64,000 bases of DNA from Sabethes cyaneus (GCF_943734655.1 NC_071353.1:150302179-150366178), one strand, 5' to 3'. Positions 47,296 through 57,560 are shown, counted from the first letter of the stretch. The notes: generated by a model not told the origin, from the sequence alone. A program made the numbers and translations.

Positions 47296-48190
47296 GGCAT
47301 CAGTATCTAATACCAGAAAGTCAGAGGACTCCAATCGAACTTGGATGTGCTGTCGCATTCCATAGCGAACGCGGCTGATTGGTTGATTGACCATTTCTGC
47401 TCATCGCAGCTGTTTGTTAATGAATTCAATGCGATTGCGACTCAGCAAGGACGGGAAAAATACGAGGAGGAGCTGCGCTGATAGGCGGCTGCATCCAACC
47501 GTTTCAGTGCTACAGTATCTTCGATTAACGTGGACGGCAGTGTTGAATCTAACAATCCAACGCTTACACCACTGACGTAAGCGTACGACAAACAACCGCC
47601 GGTGCTGTGTGTAACGAACGGCAACTAAAATTTTGGAATTTATTTCTCAAGCTGTCAAAAAAAGACAAAGATACTCGAAGAAGATCTGATTTACTGAAAT
47701 TAAAGATACATTGTTCGTTATCGAAAAAAATTTGAAAAAATGGTCCGTAAAAGGTTATTCGACGAAGCTTGCGTTTGATGTCCGAACAGGAGCGTTGAAC
47801 GGCCGTCATGTCAACTTTGCGAATGCATTTTTGATTCTACCAATCAACTGTTTGCCATTCGTGGCTCTCCAGTTAACTCAAAACCCCGAAGAAATCTTCG
47901 ATTGGGCGCCACTAAGGCGAGTTGTGGTTTTTGGGTACAAATGGGTATTTGGAAACGATTGCGATTGTGTTTATCTGCATGATGTTTTAATAGAAACGGG
48001 ATCAAAATTTTTTTCAAACGTTGTGCATAGGGGCTTCGAAAAAAATCCAAAATTTTTGTTGCCACCCGTTATGCATATATTCTGCTACCTACACACTCGC
48101 GAACGCACAGCCTCGTAACGTCTTTTTGCACAGCTCACTCACAAGGCCAGCAACTTGCATTGCTTTTTCTTTTCTCCTTCACCTTATGCC
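47296..48190. other. non-coding sequence, no recognised gene
   Basis: A 135-codon frame (47,711-48,118) is present but has no recognisable domain and ends in repeat sequence, so it is not called. Confidence 0.4.
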
Positions 48191-48199
48191 CTCCCTTAC

Positions 48200-48395
48200 G
48201 CACGCGGTTGAGGAGGAATTGATATCTGTTGCTCGGGTTGCAATGACGAGCAAAAGCGACGACCGTGGCTGACAGCTAAATACACATTCGCCCAAAACTC
48301 GTCGCGGTGCATGAAAAAATACGAGCGAGAGTCCGAAAGAGATGCCGGCTCATGCCGGCGTGTTTGTTAAAACGAGAACGCGCGTGTGTGAAAAT
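48200..48395 (-). repeat. dispersed repeat, related to 60,628-60,785
   Basis: TGCAATGACGAGCAAAAGCG, GTGGCTGACAGCTAAATACA and CTCATGCCGGCGTGTTTGTT are complementary to matching phrases at 60.6-60.8 kb in reverse order. The content (CACTCGC, TCGTCA) suggests the regulatory part of a retrotransposon, but the family is unknown. Confidence 0.7.
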
Positions 48396-48419
48396 TAGAC
48401 CACCCGAGTGCGGGCTTCA

Positions 48420-48590
48420 CAACTGAGTCTTGAACTTTTCGAAGCACACCTGGTGTTCCGCAAAGAAGCAATTGTAGACCGCTGCTTTTCTCATTGTACT
48501 TCTACTGTTTTGCCTTGCCTGTTCAGCACTTCATTCCGGAGATAAAATTCAGTTACCAAGGTGCCAGAGAATTCGGGGCCATAAATCATT
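48420..48590. repeat. dispersed repeat, direct copy of 50,440-50,560
   Basis: CTGGTGTTCCGCAAAGAAGC and the sequence after it occur in both places at about 85 percent similarity by eye. Both lie next to BEL/Pao fragments, so they are probably pieces of the same retrotransposon. Confidence 0.65.
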
Positions 48591-48689
48591 GGCCTGTACT
48601 CATTCGGACCGCAGAGCAGCAATGCTCCGTTACATTCTTCCGAAATCTTTTAACCGATCGACCGTTCAGTTGATGGAGCCGTCGCACAT

Positions 48690-49195
48690 TACCTCAATAA
48701 TATATTTCGACATCGACGAACAGCTCCCAGAGGTCTTCGAGTTCGGGCTAGGTCTTGATGGCAGACTTCCAAGTGGCCCGGTTCTCCCATCCGCAGGGGC
48801 GCTTGCCGTCCCAAGACAAAACCTGTTGAATAAAGTTTCTCCAATTTACTCGGCTGTGGGCTAGCGCTCTTCAATTCCTCAGATACCGAGTACTCTTGTA
48901 CTCGCCAGATCTTGTTCACTGCGCCCCTGCCCTGGTCGTCTTGTTCCTATCGGATTTGAGGCAAACACCATCTTTGCAGGATAGCTGTCTGGCATTTTTG
49001 CAACATGCCCTGCCCATCGTATTCGTCCAGCTTTTGCCATTTTTTGGTCACTGGGTTCGCCCAAGAGATGTGCGAGTTCATGGTTCATCCTCCGCCTCCA
49101 TACTCCGTTCTCCTGTACGCCACCGAAGATCGTTCTTAGCACTCGTCGTTCGAAAGCTCCGAGCACTAGCAGGTTCTTCTCGAGCACCTAGCTGG
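48690..49195 (-). mobile_element. non-LTR retrotransposon 3' coding fragment
   Basis: The minus strand reads FERRVLRTIFGGVQENGVWR, RRMNHELAHLLGEP, RIRWAGHVAKMPDSYPAKM and NPIGTRRPGQGR, the typical C-terminal region of a non-LTR polyprotein (RLRWAGHVxRMP). Frame breaks follow towards 48,700, where EKLYSTGFVLG-type sequence continues out of frame. Confidence 0.9.
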
Positions 49196-49199
49196 CAAA

Positions 49200-49830
49200 T
49201 CTGCATCTCGTGCTAATTTCTTGGTCAATCAGCAAAAATTGTTTCAACACCAGCGCTCTAGAACTTCCCAATTGATTCACTAACTCCTGGCTGGACCATG
49301 AATCATCCTTCCTCATTGCAACGGATAAGTTTGCTGGAAGTTTTCTTCAAAACGCTCTACCTCATAAGTCATCGTTGCGTTCTAACCTCAGACTTCTCGC
49401 GCTGCCCGACGTGGACCACAGTGTGATGTCTTCTGGGTTGCTTCAGAAACGCAATAATTTGTTCCTATTCTGGAAACTCTGATCTAAAAGTCTCCGAAAG
49501 TCTCTCAAAGTTCACGGGTCCGCTCATCCAACGTGCGTGCCAGTAGCGTTACCACTAACATCTGCAACATTCTGTCACCTTAAACGAATAATGAATATTT
49601 TCGTACGGAAACCCGTGACCGAAAGCCAGTACCATATCTTAAACAAAACAAGCGGTCGGTAATATTAACATCGACTAACACATCTGCGGCATCCTGGTTA
49701 TAGTAGACCCTTCAACGATTTGTCCGAAATAAACCATCCATAGCTTTGAGCACTGAGTCCTTGGTCGCAGACAACAGATTGTCATACAAAATTATATACA
49801 TAAAATTCTTCAGTTGATTACCATCTTGAG
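49200..49830 (-). mobile_element. BEL/Pao-type fragment (gag-like region)
   Basis: The + strand phrases CAGTAGCGTTACCACTAAC and AGACCCTTCAACGATTTG also occur at 52.95-53.0 kb in the BEL/Pao remnant, in the same order and orientation. AGTTTGCTGGAAGTTTTCTT matches 52.47-52.49 kb. The coding frame is destroyed. Confidence 0.7.
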
Positions 49831-49834
49831 GTGA

Positions 49835-50110
49835 TTACGTTAGGTTGATTCCTAAATCCCAACGTTTGTTGCAACCAGGCGCGAAGATTGGCCGTTCTGT
49901 AGTCTGTGGCTGGCTTTTTCTAGTATCTTAATTTATATAATTAGCGAAAGTCAGGACTAAAATGGCTCACATTGTTCTACTGTTGTGTTTTTGAAGTCTA
50001 CCGGAACAGCAGTCAAAGATGAAATTCACCGAGCAAAATACGAAATGTCGAAGTCTAGTTAACGATTATGTTCACTGTACAGTAGCGTTTACGCTCAACA
50101 TGTCGCTTAC
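49835..50110 (-). repeat. LTR-like repeat of a BEL/Pao element (copy A)
   Basis: Direct copy of 54,265-54,545: GGTTGATTCCTAAATCCCAA, TTTGTTGCAACC, TGTAGTCTGTGGCTGGC, GTCGAAGTCTAGTTAACG and TTTACGCTCAACATGTCGCT occur in the same order. The pair flanks BEL/Pao coding remnants. Confidence 0.7.
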
Positions 50111-50195
50111 ACAGAGAACCACCACTGGTAAACAATAACGGACGGACGATCGGTGGAGGTTTTTCGGCGAAGTCGCAAATAAAACCCTAAAAATT
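50111..50195 (-). repeat. 80-bp segment shared with the sd 3' intron island
   Basis: The minus strand reads GACTTCGCCGAAAAACCTCC, then CACCGATCGTCCGTCCGTT and ATTGTTTACCAGTGGTGG, matching 57,158-57,228 on the + strand. Confidence 0.75.
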
Positions 50196-50740
50196 TCCAA
50201 TTGGTCACTCGTATAGCACAAATTTTCCAATAGAAAAAAGTCTTACATCTTTGCGGTGTATAAGAAAGAAGACAAGAGCAATGTGGCTCTGTGCGTGCTC
50301 TAAGGTATTTGAACTCCTCGTTGGCCTTTAACGACAACGTATTGTTTGTTCGCGTTGAAAACGTTTTTATACTTCTCACTAAAGTGCAATGCTTAGGTGC
50401 ATCGGAGTTACGTCTTTCCTCTCGAACCGCCATCTGTACAACGCTGAGTCTCGAATTTTCCGAAGCAGATCTGGTGTTCCGCAAAGAAGCAATCGTGGAC
50501 CGCTCCTTTTCTCGCTGTAGTTCAACTGTTCTGCCTGCTTGCTACACTGAAAGCAAAAAAAATTATAAGATTTACCGCGAAAGAGACTCATGGAGTCATC
50601 CGGAACTGTACGGCGGAAGTTGAATCTAAACACTCCGCCTTCATCCTGGGTCCCGGATCCAATTTCCCCTTCAGTTGTTCACACTTTTTAAGGAGCCACA
50701 TGTCGCGGTTCACCGGCAAGGGTTTCGTCACTGGCGGAAT
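50196..50740. repeat. retrotransposon-related sequence
   Basis: It includes the copy of 48,420-48,590 at about 50,440-50,560. Frames on both strands are short and unrecognised. Confidence 0.45.
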
Positions 50741-50922
50741 TAACAGAATTAACCAGCGGGTTTGGACCGGATTTGGGATAAATTGAAATTACGGTGAATT
50801 TGAGCCGGGTTTGGACGGGGTTTGCACTAAATTTCGCTCTAAACTGGACTGGATTTGAGTTAAATTGGATTTAAATTGAACTTAGACGGCAATTGCATTG
50901 AATTTGTGTTAGGTTTGGAGGG
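50741..50922. repeat. degenerate GAATTTGGGTTAAATTGGA block
   Basis: Variants of TTTGGACTGGATTTGAGTTAAATT repeat. The block resumes at 51,847 after the hAT-like insertion, showing that it was once continuous. Confidence 0.7.
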
Positions 50923-51838
50923 TAGGGATGGGAAAACTATCATTAATTACTGATAGTTATCAGTAAGCAATAATATCACTAAGTATCAGTAAGGTTACGC
51001 AGTTATTGATGCTTACTGATACAGTTACGTCGTCCTGTTAGAAAAATCAGTTGTATTAAAGTTAATGGTCGTTAGTTGCGTACGATAGACGGAAGTGACA
51101 CAATGTGTCGTCGTTTTCGTCAGCATCCTAGAACCGGGATGGCTCGTCCTGTTTCAAGCAGTCGTCTCTATTCAACTCGATGTTGCATGTTGAGTTTTCG
51201 TGTTTCCGGTGCCGGTGCGGTTGTTGAAAAGAACTGTTGTCGTTGCTCTGTCGTCCGGCATCCTTATGACGTGTCCGGCCCACCGTAGCCTACCGAGTTT
51301 CGTCAGATGTAGATGGGAGTCTCTGGGATTCACAAGCAGTGAAAGTATGTCGTGATTCAAATACTTATACCCCTGATGAAAATCATGTCTCTCGTTTCAT
51401 TACCCGCATGTCGGAACACCGCCTCAAGAGTGATGTTGAACAGCATACTGGATAAGCTGTCGATTGTGTCCCCGAGACGCGCGAAACACATCACTCGTTC
51501 CAATGTAGCTCTGATTAGTCGCGTCAGTTTATCCGGAAAACCGGTTTCGTGCATTATGTGCCATAGCTGGTCTCGATGTATCGTATGTTGCTTTGAAATC
51601 AATAAAGATGTGATCCGAGGACACGATGTACACTTAACATTTCTGCAAGATCTGTCGGATGGACCGGTCGGTTCGGTAGTTGCGCGAGCCCCCATAAAGT
51701 CCACCTGATAAATTACAATGTAAAATTACAATGAATAATGCGGTTATTACAATTTCCTATTTTTTTGCTACAATGCCGTGATGGGTAAAACTACTGATGG
51801 TTATCAGTAACGATTTTTAATAATAGTTCCCATCCCTA
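50923..51838. mobile_element. hAT-like element with 8-bp target duplication
   Basis: The ends are TAGGGATGGGAAAACTAT and the complementary ATAGTTCCCATCCCTA (12 perfect terminal bases). A perfect TTGGAGGG duplication flanks it (50,915-50,922 and 51,839-51,846). Subterminal TTATCAGTAA/TTACTGATA phrases repeat at both ends. There is no transposase; the interior is taken up by a non-LTR retrotransposon fragment. Confidence 0.92.
51076..51712 (-). mobile_element. non-LTR retrotransposon fragment nested in the hAT-like element
   Basis: The minus strand at 51,357-51,704 reads HRDQLWHIMHETGFPDKLTR, LIRATLERVMC, then DSLSSMLFNITLEAVFRHAG and IFIRGI, an RT domain. A downstream frame at 51,172-51,360 reads LGRLRWAGHVIRMPDD, the C-terminal region. 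The middle, including the catalytic ADD box, is deleted. Confidence 0.9.
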
Positions 51839-51899
51839 TTGGAGGGGAATTCGATTAAATTTGATTGGATTTTGGACTAGATTTGGGTTGAATTCAAAC

Positions 51900-52395
51900 T
51901 TAACTTTGTTTTCGCGGTATAATTCCATTGGAAACAAAAAGGTACTGCATCTTCGGTCCGACGATCACCGGTAACACGAGTCCCCGGGGGTCAAACAACT
52001 TCGCAATCTGAGACAGGACACTCCACTTCATCACCACCTTATTGTCGTTCTTTCTCGAATCAGGTGATTTATTAAAAAAAACACGTCTTTCTTGGGGTCC
52101 CACAAGAAAGTCCCAAAGCCTTGATCGCTTCTTTGGCACTGGAGTCCTGACCACTGGGTACCAGGGTTTCTCGTTCCGCTTCAATGGATTCAATCAATTA
52201 CTTTCTCTGCGCTAATCCACCGTTCAGCATCAATGTCTCTAGAACACAGCGTAACTTCTTGGTTGAATCGATCGAATCCAAACCAAACAGGACGTCGTCC
52301 GTATCCGCTAAAGTCCCGTACCTAACGGTCAACAGCTCCAACACCGTCAACAGCTTCGACGGGTGATCTCCTGAGAAGATTCTCTGCTATCCCGG
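51900..52395 (-). mobile_element. BEL/Pao reverse transcriptase remnant
   Basis: The minus strand carries a DTDDVLFG-type catalytic box near 52,290-52,300, followed by DSIDSTKKLRCVLETLMLNG and, after a frame change, KWSVLSQIAKLFDPRGLVLP. SQIAKLFDPxG is a hallmark of BEL/Pao polymerases. Stops and shifts make it a pseudogene. Confidence 0.92.
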
Positions 52396-53305
52396 CCACT
52401 TCCTTGATTCAGGTTTGAAACTCGTACCAATCTCTTCGCCAATCAGCAAAAGTTTGTGCCAACACACGACAATTAGTTCGCTGGAAGCGTTCTCCAAAAC
52501 GCTCTTCCTCAGTCGTCATCGTTGTTGGTTCACCAACACCTCGTCTGGTCTGGGCGGCTCACTCTTTCTCACGTCATACTTCTTTCGCTGCTCGTAGTAG
52601 TAGAGGGTGTGGTGTCTCTTGGCACATTTTTCACAGGGCTTGTTCCTCAGACTTGCAGTACTACCGTGGGTCTTCCTCAGGCCTTGACGCTGCTCCACGG
52701 TCATCTCTTCGAAGGCTGGGCACTTGAAATTCCGATGCTGGCTGGAACAACAGACACCCACATACTCCGGTAGATTGTGACGATCCACTTTTCGTTGCCG
52801 GTTGGCACCTTGGTGGAAGCTACCAAAGGGGTAATGGTGTCACACCGCTCCAAAATCACACACCTTTGCTTCAGAAACTCAATCAACTCTGATTGATTGC
52901 TCAAAGTCTCCCAAAAGTTCATGGGCCTGGTTGTCCATCGTGGGTATCAGTAGCGTTACCACTAACGTCTGCGACATCCCGGTTATAATAGACCCTTCAA
53001 CGATTTGCCTTGAAACGCGGCCTTGCTTCGTGGTGACCGTCGAAAGTAGGAGCTCGATATGACTGGTTTTGGATATTCACAGGTTGACTCAGTGATGGGT
53101 TTGGTGCGATCGATTCTCCCTTTCGATGGCTTCTATCATAGTTTCAATTTTGACTATAATGTTTCGTTGTAGAGTGATTCAAACTCCACATACTTCTCTT
53201 CTTGTGCAGTGACATTCTCCTCCGTCACTGAGATGGTGATAATATCGTGGATCTTATTAAATTCTTGGTTGCTGAAAAAGACTCTAATCTGCTCCCTGTT
53301 GCAAC
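52396..53305 (-). mobile_element. BEL/Pao gag and zinc-finger remnant
   Basis: The minus-strand frame 52,516-52,788 has CCSSQHRNFKCPAFEEMTVE, then RQGLRKTHG and NKPCEKCAKRHHTLYYYEQR, a Cys/His-rich nucleic-acid-binding arrangement seen in BEL/Pao proteins. The frame at 52,701-52,922 has NQSELIEFLKQRCVILERCD, typical of the preceding gag region. Weak gag similarity continues to about 53,300. The protease and the N-terminal RT appear deleted between this and the RT remnant. Confidence 0.85.
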
Positions 53306-53527
53306 CCCCATCATTCGAGCGAGGCTTATCTGTTGTGGTGTTCCCAAAGAAAAACGGAGTTTTTCCACTAAATTTATCGTCCAGTCGTTTCTACTCATTC
53401 CCGTTGCTCTGTTTAATTTATGTGTAACATCCCAAGCAACATTAGGAGTTTAATTGCACACTTATTGGGGTTTTTACTGCCAATTTTGGTCTTAAAAGAC
53501 TTCAAAAGTGTGTAATAAAAGTAGAAT

Positions 53528-54009
53528 CAATATATATAGAATGCCAGTGTCGCTGTTTTTCTGCAGGACTCATTGTGGTAAACATGATGCTAACAATCTG
53601 TATCAAGTCTGTGAATCGGGAACTTCTATGTCAAAGTTGCTTATTGTTATTTATCTGTTCTTTATCTGTGCGCTGGTTGCTGCTGTCATCAGTGCGCTCA
53701 TCGCTGTGTTTTCATGCCAGTGAAATGTTTTTAAACGCTCATTTTCTTTCTTCCGGATGAATTGAATCCCTCAACTGAGTCTTTTTGCACCGATTTTTTC
53801 AGAAATTTGAAGCAAGCGAAGTTTACAATTACATTACTTGGCAGCCATATTCGAAATTTTAAACTGGTTGTCAAAGTTTGACAATGAGATTCCCCTTTTG
53901 CTGAATCTCAGGCACACACACATATGCAAGTATAATGTAAATACATTATCTGAAAATGTGTGATGTTTGCCACGCGTACTGCAGCGACACTGGCATTCTA
54001 TATATATTG
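53528..54009. mobile_element. inverted-repeat element with 28-bp perfect ends (MITE)
   Basis: CAATATATATAGAATGCCAG and eight further bases (53,528-53,555) are repeated as an exact reverse complement at 53,982-54,009. The interior of about 425 bases has no coding potential. The TATATATA at the ends could include a TA target site. The element lies between gag remnant and LTR-like repeat, so it probably inserted in the BEL/Pao copy. Confidence 0.88.
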
Positions 54010-54264
54010 TTTATACTGTAATAAAACTCAAATTGTTGTTTGAAATTGTTCGTTTCAGTGAATTCGGCAGCGAACCGGCGCAGATCACTGTAAGTGGGAC
54101 CATAGAACGCCCTGTCCAGCGCTCTGCTGTGGTTTTCAAGACCCTCTGACTACTGAAACGTATGTAGAAACCGAAGCAAACCATCCGTAATCCTGGGTAT
54201 CGAATTCCTGGTCGAGAAAAAACGACTGTCGTTCAAAATTCAATACGCAATTCTTTTCTGTTGG

Positions 54265-54545
54265 GACATTTACGTAAGGTTGATTGCCAAATCCCAAAGT
54301 TTGTTGCAACCCAGCACTTAGATTTGCCATCCTGTAGTCTACGGCTGGCATTTTCCAGTATCCTGCTTTGAATAATAAACAGAAGTGGCGACTAAAATGT
54401 CTTACATTACTCTACAGTTGCCTTTTTGAAGTCTACTGAAACTAAAGATGAAATTCAGCGAGCGAAAAACAAAGTATCGAAGTCTAGTTAACGCTAATTT
54501 TCACGAAAACTGTACAGTGGCCTTTACGCTCAACATTTCGCTTAT
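54265..54545 (-). repeat. LTR-like repeat of a BEL/Pao element (copy B)
   Basis: Direct copy of 49,835-50,110 (see that entry). It lies upstream, in minus-strand sense, of the gag remnant, as expected for a 5' LTR. Confidence 0.7.
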
Positions 54546-54679
54546 AAGCGAGAGATCAACACACTCACCACACACGTGGTGAGTTAACACCATCTGTCAA
54601 AAGTTACACCAAAGACAAGGCCTACTTTGTCGCTTTGCCTCATTATTGGTTTAACGTTAACATCTCATGTTAACCTCTG

Positions 54680-55600
54680 TGTGCAGTGATGCAACAAACG
54701 ACGCACTTTCGCCGCCACCGCTTTTTTGCTCTGGGTCTGAGAGCTGAAGCAAAACTAAAACCGAACACTTGCGTCAAAGCGGACGGAACAATAATTAAAA
54801 TTAAAATGCTTAATCGCGTCACTTCCGCAGCCAGCCAGTCAGGATCGAGTTGCAGCCAGCAGGACAACCGGAGGACCGAGCCCGGAAAAAGGATGGTGGC
54901 GATAAATCTTGCGTGCGGCGGAGCCGTAACGTAAGAAAGGACGTCAGCCGCCACCACCATTACCAACCACCACTGCCGGTTTCACCGGTTAGGTGAAAGA
55001 AGTCGGGAAGCAAATTACTGCTATTTGCCTGCCTGCCTCCGTTCCAGGAGATTTTGACTTTTTCGCCGCGCAGCGGCAGCCAAGTCTTCCGGTGCGGTGG
55101 TTCTATCCTATAGCAGCCCAAAATGCGCGCTCAGTAAGTCAAAGCCATCCCCGGGCCCAACCCAGGAAGACGTTAATGATAAAAAATAACAATGCCGAAC
55201 AACGGGAGAGGAAGGGAACAAGACACGGGACGGTACTGTGTGGGAGCGCCAGCAAAAGGAGAAAGAATTTTCCTCATCTTTTGTGTCACGCTATCGTTCA
55301 TTTTGGATTGGAAGAAATTAATTAGTGAGAAAAGAAGTGTCCCTCTGGGCCACTGCGAAGTGGGTTCGGGGCAAGGCAAGGGTGGGAAGCAGGCAGGATG
55401 GCATTTTTCTGTCTTTTGCATATTGCGGGTGAGGTCGATGAGACAGGCAGTAACGACGGCAGCAGCCGTCGTGAAAGTTACCTCCTCGACAGTCTTTCAC
55501 TGCTGATTTATGTGCCTGTTGGATGTTTGAAATTCGACGGCGAACAGATTTTCGACACTGTGAATTATTAATTGTGAGAATTCACGCGGAAGCATCCCCG
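54680..55600. other. GC-richer island upstream of the sd exon
   Basis: Mixed sequence immediately 5' of the conserved TEA exon. An 83-codon frame (54,686-54,934) ends next to a GTAAGAAAG donor-like site but resembles nothing known. Candidate intronic regulatory sequence or an alternative exon. Confidence 0.35.
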
Positions 55601-55681
55601 AACGTCACTACTGGAAAATTACAGAAAAAAACAGAAAGACTATTTAACTAAAAGGTTCTCATTTTTTCTCTATTTCAACAG

Positions 55682-55812
55682 GACGCAACGAACTGATAGC
55701 CCGCTACATAAAACTGCGAACCGGAAAGACGCGAACACGGAAGCAAGTCAGCTCTCACATACAGGTTCTAGCGAGACGGAAACTGCGAGAATTTCAGGCC
55801 AAGATGAAAGTG
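55682..55812 (+). CDS. sd: scalloped/TEAD exon: second half of the TEA DNA-binding domain
   Basis: Internal coding exon of 131 bases. It starts with two bases of a glycine codon split by the upstream intron and then reads 43 codons without a stop. The protein contains RNELIARYIKLRTGKT and then TRTRKQVSSHIQVLARRK, essentially identical to the C-terminal half of the TEA domain in TEAD proteins, including the third (recognition) helix. It ends LREFQAKMKV, close to the insect form. The exon is bounded by a pyrimidine-rich acceptor ending CAG at 55,679-55,681 and a GTGAGT donor at 55,813. In the family, Scalloped/TEAD is a nuclear DNA-binding protein that recruits Yorkie/YAP or Vestigial. The first TEA helices must lie on an earlier exon, which I do not see between 1 and 55,681. 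The identification is very secure; the exact acceptor base is inferred. Confidence 0.96.
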
Positions 55813-56016
55813 GTGAGTAGACTGTTCCAAAAAAAAATCCCACAAAAAATTTTTCGATCCTCGGTTTTGAAGTTTTGCTCCGCAAAAAAAACAACCAAAC
55901 AGCACCGCTGATTATTATTGTTCTGTTACTTATTTTGACTCCCCCCCTCCCCCACGGCCCAAACCGACGGACTGCTCTGACCATCCACCCCCCCCCCTCC
56001 CCTAACCCACCCTCAG
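55813..56016 (+). other. sd: sd intron between the two exons
   Basis: Short 204-base intron. It has a GTGAGT donor, a CTAAC branch-like sequence close to the 3' end, and a C-rich tract before CAG. It contains no repeat that I recognise. Confidence 0.85.
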
Positions 56017-56280
56017 GACCACACGATGCTGGGCCCGAAGGAGAAGATGTTTCCGGGGCCCATGGCCGGTATGACCAGCGCGCAAATTGTCACGGTAGCA
56101 GCAGCAAAGGGGCTAAGCCTAGCGAATTCAACGTGCCTTCCGTACCATCACCACCACCACCACCCCCACCACCGTCACCCTCATCCACATCCACACCATC
56201 CGCACCTTCTTTCTTCCCACCAGACGGCACCTCCGCCGCCACCACCTCCACTAGTGCAGGCAGCGCCACCACATTCGAGC
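56017..56280 (+). CDS. sd: scalloped/TEAD exon: linker with SAQIV motif and His/Pro-rich tail
   Basis: Second sd exon, 204 bases after the first. The acceptor is C-rich and ends CCTCAG at 56,011-56,016; the donor is GTAAGA at 56,281. The exon is 264 bases, 88 codons in phase 0, continuous with the previous exon, which ends in a complete valine codon. Residues 1-26 read DHTMLGPKEKMFPGP then MAGMTSAQIVT, matching the TEAD linker after the TEA domain (family form near DQTAKDKALQ...MSSAQIV). Residues 44-62 are dominated by histidine with alternating proline, and residues 72-78 are a proline run; these replace the usual glycine/proline linker. The open frame up to a strong donor supports this end, but an earlier donor (for example a GTAGCA near 56,094) could exclude the His-rich part in some transcripts. 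The YAP-binding domain is not found downstream in the window. Confidence 0.85.
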
Positions 56281-57560
56281 GTAAGAACCTTACAAGTTAT
56301 ACCATCAGTTATCTCTCTGACTGTCACTCGTGGTTGTTTTCGTTGATGATGTTGTTGTTGCTGTTGTTGTTGTTGCTACAACGCTACTACTTAAGTGCTG
56401 CTGCTACTGCTGCTGCTGCTGCTATTGTCACGTACTGTCCACAACGCTAAATGTCACGTTATTTACGGCTAACTAACTAACGTAACGATGAATCCTTTGT
56501 CTGTGACGGACAAACGGTCATACTAACAAAGTGTAATCCATCCAAGTAACCATTTGATTAATGTCGCAAATTTACCACTCCATTTGACGTTTACGGTTTA
56601 CGACTCACCACTCCACTTCATATCGCACCAATTCAAACCGCATTTACGTCAAAAAGTGAAATGCATCGATTAATTGAAACATCAACAAGCGAACAGGCGA
56701 ACGGCTCCCGTCCCGATATCCGGAAGAAGGCTGTACCCCAATCGATTATCGGCTTCGGCTGACGGCCGCCTGCGGCGGCTTGTAATCACCACGTCTTTAC
56801 ACTTTACATCAGAAAGTCACTAATTTTCACCTTTCATCTTTCGGCCGGGCAAGGTAAAAGATTTCGATCGATTGCCAAACTTTTCATTCGCGTTGCCCCA
56901 TCTGTCTGTCTGTCTGTCTGTTGTCTGTAGGTAATCGATTTGGGAGGTTTGCTCTGGTCGCAATTACCAACCAAACCACACACCAACCGAACCGAAACCG
57001 ACCGACGCGCGAAAGGCTTCTAGTATTTAGGCTTCACCGACCGGAAACCACCGTCAATTGGGCTGTGGGCGTGCATGTAGATCAGCTCGTGGCCGCGTCT
57101 GATTACTCACCTTTTGATTTATTTTTATTTCAGTGTGTTAAAAGCATTTTTTCTTATTTGCGACTTCGCCGAAAAACCTCCACCGAGCGGCGTCGTCCGT
57201 CCGTCATTGTTTACCTGTGGTGGTGGATGTGGTAAATATTTTTGACAACGCAGGCCGCTGTGATGAGCGGCGTTTTGCGCCGCTTTAAATTCCGTCTTCG
57301 AAATCGAAACGATCGAACCGGTTTCCCCATCGTCCCATCATCATCGGAAGGAACGGGCGTCCGCGGACATTTGACCCATTAATCAGCGCCGCTGCGTGCT
57401 GCTCCGCAGCGTCATAAACCTGAACGAGCAGTGAACGTTTCTTTTTGATCGGGTCGGTCGATTGTCACTGCTTGGCTCTGCTCTCAGATGGAAATCGCAC
57501 TTTGGGATGGGTCACCACGTTGGAAACGAGGGCTTTCGAATTTTATGATTACGACGGCCG
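56281..57560. other. GC-richer island downstream of the sd exons
   Basis: It begins at a strong donor and has (TTG)n and (CTG)n repeats at 56,345-56,425. It contains the 80-bp segment shared with 50,111-50,195 at 57,158-57,228. No further TEAD coding sequence was recognised. Confidence 0.4.

Noticed and set aside
47711..48118. 135-residue frame on the + strand
   Set aside because: No recognised motif, an antisense frame overlaps, and it runs into dispersed repeat sequence at its 3' end.
54686..54934. Candidate alternative sd exon before a GTAAGAAAG site
   Set aside because: The protein has no similarity to Scalloped and no acceptor-like context was convincing, so it is mentioned only within the island entry.
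55875..56450. 191-residue + strand frame overlapping the second sd exon in another phase
   Set aside because: It is the wrong phase of the sd exon and includes intron. The correct phase is fixed by continuity with the TEA exon and by the SAQIV motif.
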